A stretch of DNA of 64,000 nucleotides from Bacteroidota bacterium (GTDB taxonomy: Bacteria; Bacteroidota; Bacteroidia; Flavobacteriales; Flavobacteriaceae): positions 62,001-126,000 of the forward strand of contig JAEXIT010000018.1 of the NCBI GenBank assembly GCA_023446155.1. The letters run 5' to 3'. This document shows positions 57,596-64,000 of the stretch, piece after piece. The notes below the pieces were generated by a model. The model was not told where the DNA came from and searched no databases. It was given only the letters and a program-made list of their open reading frames with translations. Within the stretch, counting starts at the first letter, position 1, and every line of letters starts with the position of its first letter. The position numbers and the translations under genes are program-made.

Positions 57596-58945
57596 ATGCA
57601 AACGCAGCAACGTATAGCCATTGTTGGCTCAGGCTTAGTCGGAACATTATTGGGAATATATCTGAGAAAAGCAGGACATGTCGTTCATGTTTACGATAGA
57701 AGCCCGGATGTTCGGAAAATAGCCTTTTCTGGCCGATCGATTAATTTGGCGATGTCACACAGAGGTTGGAAAGCACTGGATGGCGCAGGAATAGGAGATC
57801 GGATTCGGGAAGTTGCCATTCCGATGGATAAAAGAGCGATACATCTGGTGGATAAAGAGCTGATGTATCAACCTTATGGGATTGAGGGTGAAAGTATCTA
57901 CTCGATTTCCAGAGGCGGATTAAACCGTTTGATGCTAACACTTGCTGAGGAAGTAGGCGTGGAATTCTTTTTTGAAAAGAAAATCTGGGATGTAACACTG
58001 GCCGATGCGACACTTCATATCGGCGAAACCGAAAAAGGAGCCTGGGAAGAGCTGAAATACGATAAAGTTTTTGGTGCCGATGGGGCTTTTTCGAGAGTAC
58101 GCCACCGTATGCAACGTCAAAACCGTTTTGATTATTCACAGGATTTTCTCGATACAGGGTATAAAGAACTCAACATACCCGCCAATGCAGACGGAACCCA
58201 TAAACTGGATAAAAACTCGTTTCACATATGGCCGCGTGGCGCTTTTATGTTGATCGCTTTGCCTAATATGGACGGGAGCTTTACCTGTACGTTGTTTATG
58301 CCATTCGAAGGTGAAAATTCCTTTGAAGCATTACACGATAGGGAAGCGGTGGAAGGATTTTTTCAACAATATTTCCCGGATACTTTACAGGTGATTCCGG
58401 AATTGGTAAATGACTTCTTTAAAAATCCAACCAGTTCGTTGGTGACGATGCGTTGTTATCCATGGACGTATGGCGATAAAGTAGCGTTAATCGGTGATGC
58501 GGCCCATGCTATTGTCCCTTTTTACGGACAAGGGATGAATGCCGGTTTTGAAGATATTAGCTGTCTGGCCGGATTGATGGAGCAGTTTGGCGACGATTGG
58601 GAGACTATTTTTAAAGAATATCAGGTCATTCGAAAGCCAAATGCAGATGCCATTGCAGAATTGTCGTACCGCAATTTTATGGAAATGAGTACGAAAACAG
58701 CCGATGAAAAATTCCTGTTGCAAAAGAAAATCGAAAAGTGGTTTGCGTTAAAACATCCGGAAAAATGGTTGCCATTATACGATAGGGTAACATTTAGTTA
58801 CCGCCCTTATTCGGAGGCGCTGGCGATTGGAAATCATCAGAATGCAATCATGGAGCAGATCATGAAAATTCCAGGTATCGAAACGCAATGGGAAACCGAA
58901 GAAGTGGAAAAGAAAATTTTAGAACTGTTACAACAGTCGGAATAA
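57596..58945 (+). CDS. kmo: Kynurenine 3-monooxygenase
   Basis: A 449-residue FAD-dependent hydroxylase that converts kynurenine to 3-hydroxykynurenine. It has the N-terminal dinucleotide loop IAIVGSGLVGTLLGIYLRKA, the internal KVFGADGAFSRVRHRM (the GADG region), and the flavin motif LIGDAAHAIVPFYGQGMNAG. Length is normal for the bacterial enzyme. With KynU, which also accepts 3-hydroxykynurenine, it takes tryptophan breakdown toward 3-hydroxyanthranilate. The next steps are not in the window. It ends at a terminator and a palindromic repeat. Confidence 0.95.
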   Translation: MQTQQRIAIVGSGLVGTLLGIYLRKAGHVVHVYDRSPDVRKIAFSGRSINLAMSHRGWKALDGAGIGDRIREVAIPMDKRAIHLVDKELMYQPYGIEGESIYSISRGGLNRLMLTLAEEVGVEFFFEKKIWDVTLADATLHIGETEKGAWEELKYDKVFGADGAFSRVRHRMQRQNRFDYSQDFLDTGYKELNIPANADGTHKLDKNSFHIWPRGAFMLIALPNMDGSFTCTLFMPFEGENSFEALHDREAVEGFFQQYFPDTLQVIPELVNDFFKNPTSSLVTMRCYPWTYGDKVALIGDAAHAIVPFYGQGMNAGFEDISCLAGLMEQFGDDWETIFKEYQVIRKPNADAIAELSYRNFMEMSTKTADEKFLLQKKIEKWFALKHPEKWLPLYDRVTFSYRPYSEALAIGNHQNAIMEQIMKIPGIETQWETEEVEKKILELLQQSE

Positions 58946-58978
58946 AAAAAGGGTTGCTTTGTAAAGCAACCCTTTTTT
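58945..58978. terminator. Terminator of kmo
   Basis: Arms AAAAAAGGGTTGCTTT (58945-58960) and AAAGCAACCCTTTTTT (58963-58978), effectively with a 6-base loop; A and T runs allow both directions toward the convergent cupin gene. Confidence 0.9.
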
Positions 58979-59039
58979 ACACCTGACAGGTTTCCAAAAC
59001 CTGTCAGGTGTAAGCTTAAGGAGTTCCCGTCAGGTGTAA
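58978..59039. repeat. Dispersed palindromic repeat, copy 3, plus a truncated copy
   Basis: Arms TACACCTGACAGGTTT (58978-58993) and AAACCTGTCAGGTGTA (58997-59012) form the full copy. A partial copy GTCAGGTGTAA follows at 59029-59039. The full copy sits directly after the kmo terminator, so it is a separate element, not needed for termination. Confidence 0.8.
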
Positions 59040-59044
59040 ATTCG

Positions 59045-59407
59045 TTATTCTTCGCGATGAACGGCTTCGATCGTAAATGCCGGTAGACAAACCGAAAGAT
59101 ATTCGCAAGCTTCGTCAAACGGATTGGAATATTGGATTCGGGCATTTTTTTCGATTCGTATCGATTGGCCGGCTTCGAGAACAATCGTGTCATCTTCGAT
59201 GATAAATTGTTTTTTACCTTTAATGATGTAGGTGTATTCGTCGAATTCCGGTGTTTGGAACGGTTCGCTCCAATGGGGCGGCGCAATCATACGGGCGATC
59301 GAAATTTCGGTATTCCCGGTGGCGATTTTGCCGTGATGCTCTTCGATATGTTTACCATCTGTAGTGGGTACTATAAACGGGGTATTTTGGATTTGATATT
59401 TTTTCAT
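59045..59407 (-). CDS. Cupin-domain protein
   Basis: 120 residues with a single cupin barrel: PPHWSEPFQTPEFDEYTYII is the first cupin motif and IEDDTIVLEAGQSIRIEKNA the second. Several metal-binding histidines of classic cupins are missing (only one His in the first motif and none in the second), so it may bind ligand rather than metal. It is too short and too different for 3-hydroxyanthranilate dioxygenase, although it lies next to kmo. The DMT-family gene lies upstream on the same strand, with a 6-base gap. Confidence 0.75.
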   Translation of the reverse strand: MKKYQIQNTPFIVPTTDGKHIEEHHGKIATGNTEISIARMIAPPHWSEPFQTPEFDEYTYIIKGKKQFIIEDDTIVLEAGQSIRIEKNARIQYSNPFDEACEYLSVCLPAFTIEAVHREE

Positions 59408-59413
59408 AATCGG

Positions 59414-59782
59414 TTATTTTTTAAAGATAAAGTAAACGGCCAGTATCAGAAAGCAAAAACCAACAGCATGGTTCCAGCGGAATGTTTCGTTTTTAAAGAA
59501 AAGCAGGGAGAAAATTACGAATATGACGAGTGTAATGACCTCCTGAATCACTTTTAATTGCATCAGACTAAATGGTCCGCCGTTGCCCTGAAAGCCTATT
59601 TTATTGGCCGGAACCTGGAACATATATTCAAAAAGTGCCAATCCCCAACTGATCAATACAATAGTGATGAGTCCGGCATTTTCAAACCATTTTAATTCTT
59701 TAAACTTTAAATGACCATACCAGGCCAGTGTCATAAAAATATTCGAGAGGATTAATAATCCAATAGTGAGATAACCTTTCAT
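59414..59782 (-). CDS. DMT family protein (DUF486)
   Basis: A 122-residue membrane protein with four predicted helices (about 4-22, 35-52, 70-90 and 100-118). The phrases NIFMTLAWYGHLKFKE, ISWGLALFEYMFQVPANKIG and VITLVIFVIFSLLFFKNETF match the DUF486/DMT-like small membrane proteins. Its transport substrate is unknown. It lies between the HerA-like gene (3-base gap) and the cupin gene (6-base gap), so the three may be one transcript on the minus strand. Confidence 0.85.
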   Translation of the reverse strand: MKGYLTIGLLILSNIFMTLAWYGHLKFKELKWFENAGLITIVLISWGLALFEYMFQVPANKIGFQGNGGPFSLMQLKVIQEVITLVIFVIFSLLFFKNETFRWNHAVGFCFLILAVYFIFKK

Positions 59783-59785
59783 GTG

Positions 59786-61303
59786 TTATTTATTAAGTAT
59801 TTTGGAAAGGATGCCAAAAGCACCTCGGATAAAAGTGGCGCTCGTCAGTACTTTTACGATTGGATTCATGGCTGAACTTTGGCGTGGTGCGGAACTTTTT
59901 GCTTCTTTTTCCTCAACTTTTCGTTGTTGTTCCTGAGCAGCGGCTTCCTGTGCACTTTCGATTTTTTTATTCAGAATTTCGTAAGCACTTTCGCGATCGA
60001 TGGTCTCTTGGTATTTTTTAACCAACTTCGAATTGTTGTTGATGGAATCGATCTCGCTTTGGGTTAAAATGTCCATGCGACTCATGGGTGCGCGCATCAT
60101 ACAAGCGGCCAAAGGTGTTGGAATTCCTTTTTCGTTTAATGCGGTGACCAAAGCTTCACCAATTCCCAATTGAGTGATCACTTCGTCGGTTTTGTAAAAC
60201 TCGGAAAGTGGATAGTTTTCCGCGGTCATCTTGATTGCTTTTCGGTCGTTTGCGGTAAAAGCGCGTAAGGCATGCTGTATTTTAAGACCTAATTGTGCCA
60301 GTACCCCATTGGGAACATCCGTTGGGTTTTGCGTGATAAAGTAAATCCCAATGCCTTTGGAGCGGATTAGTTTTACAATCGTTTCAATCTGATCCAATAA
60401 GGCTTTGCTGGCCTGATCAAATATTAAGTGGGCTTCGTCTATAAAGATCACCAGTTCCGGACGTCCGCTATCGCCTTGCTCCGGCATCTGACTGTAGATT
60501 TCGGCTAGCAAACAAAGCATAAAAGTAGAAAAAAGTTTGGGCTTGTCTTGTATATCGGTAAGTCGGATGATATTGATATAGCCGTTTCCGTTACTGTCGA
60601 TACGCATCAAATCGTCGATTTCAAAAGACAATTCCCCAAAGAAAATATCGGCACCCTGTTGTTCCAATTCAATGATTTTTCGCAAAATGGAACCTGTAGA
60701 GGCCGTTGAAATCCGACCGTATTCTTTTTCAAATTCGGCTTTCCCTTCTTCGGTCGCATATTGTAATAGCTTTTTAAAATCTTTCAGATCCAATAACGGA
60801 ATTTGATGATCATCACAATATTTGAAAATAACCGAAACAACGCCGCTTTGGGTGTCGTTTAAGTCGAGAATACGGGAAAAGAGTACCGGACCGAATTCGG
60901 AAACCGTTGCCCGTAAACGAACACCGTCTTGTTTGGATAAGGTCAGCAATTCTACTGGAAACGCTTTGGTTTCGTATGGGATGCCCATTTTTTCATGGCG
61001 TTCGGTAATAAAAGGTTTTACCTCGCCGGGCATAGCGATACCACTAAAGTCACCTTTGATATCCATCATCACAACGGGGATTCCGTTTTGGGATAACTGT
61101 TCGGACAGCACCTGAATGGTTTTGGTTTTTCCGGTTCCGGTGGCGCCGGCAATCAATCCGTGGCGGTTGATGGTTTTTAACGGGATTTTGATCAATGCAT
61201 TCGGAACGGCTTCTCCGTTTAGAAGGGCGCCCCCCAGGATAATATGTTCTCCTTTACAGTCGTATCCTGTACGTATCGACTCTGAAAATTTGGTAGCTGT
61301 CAT
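59786..61303 (-). CDS. HerA-like / DUF853 ATPase
   Basis: 505 residues of the helicase HerA-like (DUF853) family: Walker A GATGTGKTKTIQ (about 52-63) and Walker B LVIFIDEAHLIF. ISTASTGSILRKIIELEQQG and SKGIGIYFITQNPTDVPNGV are further family blocks. These FtsK/HerA-type ATPases may pump or unwind DNA, but this subgroup is uncharacterised. The C-terminus has a charged, Gln-rich coiled segment (about 440-480). ATG 61303 (MTATKFSESI) is preferred over an upstream in-frame ATG at 61369, which would cross the promoter box at 61341-61348. Confidence 0.88.
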   Translation of the reverse strand: MTATKFSESIRTGYDCKGEHIILGGALLNGEAVPNALIKIPLKTINRHGLIAGATGTGKTKTIQVLSEQLSQNGIPVVMMDIKGDFSGIAMPGEVKPFITERHEKMGIPYETKAFPVELLTLSKQDGVRLRATVSEFGPVLFSRILDLNDTQSGVVSVIFKYCDDHQIPLLDLKDFKKLLQYATEEGKAEFEKEYGRISTASTGSILRKIIELEQQGADIFFGELSFEIDDLMRIDSNGNGYINIIRLTDIQDKPKLFSTFMLCLLAEIYSQMPEQGDSGRPELVIFIDEAHLIFDQASKALLDQIETIVKLIRSKGIGIYFITQNPTDVPNGVLAQLGLKIQHALRAFTANDRKAIKMTAENYPLSEFYKTDEVITQLGIGEALVTALNEKGIPTPLAACMMRAPMSRMDILTQSEIDSINNNSKLVKKYQETIDRESAYEILNKKIESAQEAAAQEQQRKVEEKEAKSSAPRQSSAMNPIVKVLTSATFIRGAFGILSKILNK

Positions 61304-61340
61304 ATTGATTGTAGCAATAATATTACGAAATGGACTTAAT

Positions 61341-61348
61341 ACAAATAT
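61341..61348 (-). promoter_or_regulatory. -7 promoter box of the HerA-like gene
   Basis: TATATTTG on the minus strand (61341-61348), about 38 bases before the ATG at 61303. Between here and the exbB promoter at 61585 I see only AT-rich sequence without a gene or a clear signal. Confidence 0.55.
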
Positions 61349-61584
61349 ACAAAACCATTTTGTTCTCATTTGTGGCTTTGTGATGATGAAATTACGGCTT
61401 TATTATAAAAAATAGTAAAAGATAACGATACTAAAAGAATAATAGTAACAATAAAGCGTTATTAATTTAAAGTTATGTTAATAGTAGTCTGGAAATTTAA
61501 AAAGAAAAGTATACTCATTGTTAAATAATTTGTTGAACGGACTGAAAAAAAATGCTTTTTATTTTTTTATTTACTCTAAAAACA

Positions 61585-61592
61585 TAAATTTG
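61585..61592 (+). promoter_or_regulatory. -7 promoter box of exbB
   Basis: TAAATTTG (61585-61592) is a perfect -7 box; the exbB ATG is at 61671, leaving a 5' leader of about 70 bases. The -33 region is only T-rich. Confidence 0.55.
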
Positions 61593-61670
61593 CGAATCTT
61601 ATAAGGCGAGAATATTCATTTTGTAAGAAGGTAGTTATAATAAAATCAAAAAACTAAAAATTAAAAAAAA

Positions 61671-62507
61671 ATGACAAAAGTATCTAACGAAAATGTTGGG
61701 AAGGGAGCTAGCTCTAACGGATCAAGTTTATTTGCAGGTTTCGCTATCGTAATCTGTGTTGTAATCGGAATTTTGATTTGGAAATTCGTAATGGGTCATC
61801 CATCAAACTTTGTTAACGGAGATCCTAACGGTCACCCACTACCAGGAAACTATCTAGGAATGGTTTACAAAGGTGGATTTATCGTTCCTGTGTTAATGGG
61901 ATTGTTTTTGATGACTGTAGTATTTTCAATCGAGCGTTTCTTCGTTATCTCTAAAGCAGCTGGTAAAGGAAATGTTGAAGCTTTCGTTAAAAATGTACAA
62001 GGGTTAATCAACCAAGGTAAAATCGAAGAAGCTATCGCTGAGTGTGATACACAAAAAGGTTCAGTTGCTAACGTAGTTAGAGCTGGTTTAACTAAATACC
62101 AAGAGGTTAAAAAAGAAGGATTTGACAGTGAAAAAGCTACTGAAACAATCCAGAAAGAAATCGAAGAAGCTACTTCATTGGAAATGCCAATGTTGGAGAA
62201 AAACTTAACAATCATCGCGACTTTAGTATCTATCGGTACGTTAATGGGTCTATTAGGAACTGTATCGGGTATGATTAAAGCGTTCTCTGGATTAGCTGCA
62301 GCAGGTGCACCGGATCAGGCGGCATTAGCAACAGGTATCTCTGAGGCACTTATCAACACGGCTACTGGTATCGGTACGTCTACTTTAGCGATTATCTCTT
62401 ACAATATCTTTACATCTAAGATTGATAAATTAACTTACTCTATCGACGAGGCTGGTTTTGCAATCACGCAAACTTACAGACGTTTCAAAGCGCGTAACAA
62501 CGCATAA
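61671..62507 (+). CDS. exbB: MotA/TolQ/ExbB proton channel protein
   Basis: 278 residues with three membrane helices: about 20-43 (FAGFAIVICVVIGILIWKFV), about 70-95 (GFIVPVLMGLFLMTVVFSIE) and about 180-215 (LTIIATLVSIGTLMGLLGTV). The long cytoplasmic loop and the MGLLGTVSGMIKAFSGLA motif identify ExbB. Its N-terminal helix is the extra one usual in Bacteroidetes. With ExbD it uses the proton gradient to energise TonB-dependent transport. It starts an operon with two exbD genes and a TonB-like gene. Confidence 0.93.
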   Translation: MTKVSNENVGKGASSNGSSLFAGFAIVICVVIGILIWKFVMGHPSNFVNGDPNGHPLPGNYLGMVYKGGFIVPVLMGLFLMTVVFSIERFFVISKAAGKGNVEAFVKNVQGLINQGKIEEAIAECDTQKGSVANVVRAGLTKYQEVKKEGFDSEKATETIQKEIEEATSLEMPMLEKNLTIIATLVSIGTLMGLLGTVSGMIKAFSGLAAAGAPDQAALATGISEALINTATGIGTSTLAIISYNIFTSKIDKLTYSIDEAGFAITQTYRRFKARNNA

Positions 62508-62586
62508 TTGAGTAAAGAGTTAATTTAATAATCAGTTGCAGTGAAAAGGTCAATTGTTTTGACTGCAATTATAATTCTAATAGAGA

Positions 62587-63201
62587 ATGGCTAAAGCAAA
62601 AATGAAAAAGAAGAGCACTAGGATCGACATGACCGCGATGTGTGACGTGGCGTTCCTACTCTTGTCTTTCTTTGTAATGACATCTACAGCAAAGCTTCCT
62701 GAGCCACTTCCGGTAGATACGCCTGCTTCTACGGTACAAACGAAATTGCCGGATTCTGATTTGGCAACCATCACCGTAGGTAAGGAAAAAGTATTCTTCG
62801 GGGTAGTAGGTAAGGATATCAGAATTCTGACTTTGGAAAAGATAGGTGAAAAATACAATGTGAATTTTACTGACGAAGAAAAAAAGAAGTTTTCACTTGT
62901 AGATGGTTTTGGTGTACCAGTGGGTGGTTTAAAGCAATTATTGGCTTTAACCGGAGAAGAGCGTAATAAAGAAGGTCTTCAACCTGGTATTCCGTATGAT
63001 TCGACCGACAATCAATTAAGAGAATGGTTACTTGCAGCCCGTTTAGCTACAAAAGAGTTAAACAATGCCGAGCTTAAGATTGCTATCAAAGGAGATGCGA
63101 AAGAAGAATATCCAACCGTGAAAAAGGTAATCGATATTCTACAAGATCAGAAAGTAAACAAGTTTTTCTTGGTTACCGGTTTGAGAAGCGAAGATTTTTA
63201 A
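62587..63201 (+). CDS. exbD: Biopolymer transporter ExbD (first)
   Basis: 204 residues with a short basic N-terminus (KAKMKKKSTRID), then one membrane helix (about 15-35; MCDVAFLLLSFFVMTST) carrying the conserved Asp (D18 in MTAMCDVAFLL). A periplasmic domain of about 165 residues follows and ends in KVNKFFLVTGLRSEDF. It differs from the second ExbD by longer inserted loops. Bacteroidetes often encode two ExbD proteins beside one ExbB. Confidence 0.92.
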   Translation: MAKAKMKKKSTRIDMTAMCDVAFLLLSFFVMTSTAKLPEPLPVDTPASTVQTKLPDSDLATITVGKEKVFFGVVGKDIRILTLEKIGEKYNVNFTDEEKKKFSLVDGFGVPVGGLKQLLALTGEERNKEGLQPGIPYDSTDNQLREWLLAARLATKELNNAELKIAIKGDAKEEYPTVKKVIDILQDQKVNKFFLVTGLRSEDF

Positions 63202-63221
63202 TTTAAAAAGAAACTGTAGAA

Positions 63222-63773
63222 ATGGCAGAATTAAATACAGGCGACGGCGGCGGTAAAGGCAAGAAAGTAAGAAGTAAAAAACAAAACGCCGGTGTCGATT
63301 TGACAGCGATGGTGGATTTGGCATTCTTATTGATTACTTTCTTTATGTTAACGACTTCGTTGTCAAAACCTCAGTCAATGAATTTGGCAATGCCAGATAA
63401 AGATAAAACTGATCCTACAAAGATTATTGAGATTCCTGATGATCGTTCGTTAACGATTTTGATTGGAAAAGACAATAAGATTTTATGGTATAAAGGTCAG
63501 ACTGCAGCACCTCTTGAAGGTCCGTCGGCAGCTCCTTTTGGAAAAGAAGGTATTCGTAAAGTAATCTTGGATCAAATTGCTAAAGTAAAAGGTATCTACG
63601 GTGCTGATCCGAAAAAAGGATTAATCGTGGTTATTAAGCCGTCTAAAGAATCTAACTATAAAAATTTAGTGGATATTTTGGATGAAATGGCAATTACTTC
63701 GGTTCCGACTTATGCAATTGTGGATATTACACCGGATGAACTTAAAATGTTAGACAAAGAAGGAATGAATTAA
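63222..63773 (+). CDS. exbD: Biopolymer transporter ExbD (second)
   Basis: 183 residues. A basic, Gly-rich N-terminus (NTGDGGGKGKKVRSKKQNAG) leads to the membrane helix with the conserved Asp (VDLTAMVDLAFLLITFFMLT), then a periplasmic domain. It follows the first exbD by 20 bases and precedes the TonB-like gene by 31, so the operon is exbB-exbD-exbD-tonB. The two ExbD proteins share the (D/A)LTAM.D.AFLL segment but differ elsewhere, suggesting a hetero-oligomeric complex. Confidence 0.92.
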   Translation: MAELNTGDGGGKGKKVRSKKQNAGVDLTAMVDLAFLLITFFMLTTSLSKPQSMNLAMPDKDKTDPTKIIEIPDDRSLTILIGKDNKILWYKGQTAAPLEGPSAAPFGKEGIRKVILDQIAKVKGIYGADPKKGLIVVIKPSKESNYKNLVDILDEMAITSVPTYAIVDITPDELKMLDKEGMN

Positions 63774-63804
63774 TTCCTTTGAGCTAATTTTAAAAAACGA
63801 AATT

Positions 63805-64000
63805 ATGTCAAGATTAAACATATTTAAAAAAGGGTGGATTGATATGGTGTTCGAAGGCCGAAACAAGTCTTACGGAGCATATCAGTTGCGTTCAGAAAGC
63901 CCTAAAACCACAACAAGAGCTCTGGCTATCGGAATTTTGTTGTTCGGTTCTGCGGTTAGCGCTCCTTTGATTACCAGATATCTTTCCGATACACTTGGTA
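63805..64000 (+). CDS. TonB-like energy transducer, N-terminal part (runs off the window)
   Basis: 65 codons are visible before the window edge. The product starts MSRLNIFKKGWIDMVFEGRN, then KSYGAYQLRSESPKTTTRAL, followed by a hydrophobic segment (AIGILLFGSAVSAPLI) that would be the single membrane anchor. This matches the N-terminus of Bacteroidetes TonB proteins encoded after exbB-exbD-exbD. The proline-rich and C-terminal TonB domains are outside the window, so the call rests on start and context. Confidence 0.8.
   Translation, partial: MSRLNIFKKGWIDMVFEGRNKSYGAYQLRSESPKTTTRALAIGILLFGSAVSAPLITRYLSDTLG

Noticed and set aside
59045..59407. Cupin gene as 3-hydroxyanthranilate dioxygenase completing the kynurenine pathway
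   Set aside because: Too short and lacking most metal-binding histidines; adjacency to kmo alone is not enough.
61379..61670. Small ORFs in the AT-rich gap before exbB
   Set aside because: The longest ATG-started frames are under 20 codons, with no supporting features.
1..64000. CRISPR arrays, insertion sequences, prophage, tRNA or rRNA genes
   Set aside because: None seen on reading both strands; intergenic regions are short and explained by promoters, terminators and leaders.

Overview
The window reads as a chromosomal segment of a member of the Flavobacteriaceae, most likely Flavobacterium. The evidence is a gldA gliding-motility gene, type IX secretion C-terminal sorting domains, GLPGLI proteins, DUF5686 and SusC-like outer-membrane barrels, A-rich start contexts without strong Shine-Dalgarno sites, and many promoters with the Bacteroidetes -7 box TAnnTTTG (with TTG near -33). 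I see no phage, insertion sequence, CRISPR array, tRNA or rRNA.

Layout. 0-1.4 kb: 5' part of a large secreted RHS-like gene (minus). 1.5-3.9 kb: folate/thymidylate operon (bifunctional nuclease, thyA, 2TM protein, folA; minus). 4.1-5.9 kb: etfBA (minus). 6.2-12.2 kb: pdhB, a DUF5686 barrel, ppa, a Tat-exported glycosylasparaginase and cutC. 12.2-20.6 kb: deoxynucleoside kinase, a two-component system flanked by two GLPGLI paralogues, and a large outer-membrane barrel. 20.6-35.1 kb: a methionine/SAM locus (metK; metY-osmC-metX-thrA-metZ; split metH plus metF). 35.2-38.8 kb: T9SS cargo, PagL-like deacylase, DUF2807 lipoprotein, gldA. 38.9-43.0 kb: aromatic amino acid operon (pheA, aminotransferase, tyrA, DAHP synthase-chorismate mutase). 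43.1-53.8 kb: rsgA, dtd, three DUF3857 transglutaminase-fold proteins, mazG-like, aroA, queA. 53.9-59.4 kb: SIMPL protein, kynU, arginase-family gene, a 52-residue membrane protein, kmo, cupin. 59.4-64 kb: DMT protein, HerA-like ATPase, and exbB-exbD-exbD-tonB.

The most striking content is RNA-level control of amino acid genes. Upstream of metY are two successive short ORFs packed with Met codons (23298-23366 and 23489-23587). Each is followed by a strong intrinsic terminator whose 5' arm is complementary to the last codons of the leader. The same design, with a leader rich in Phe, Tyr and Trp codons (38917-39015), precedes pheA. In the same methionine locus metK is preceded by a SAM-II-like pseudoknot and metH by a SAM-I riboswitch. 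Within about 8.5 kb the cell therefore appears to read methionine status by tRNA charging (two attenuators in series) and by SAM binding (two unrelated aptamers). Function of all of these is inferred from sequence only.
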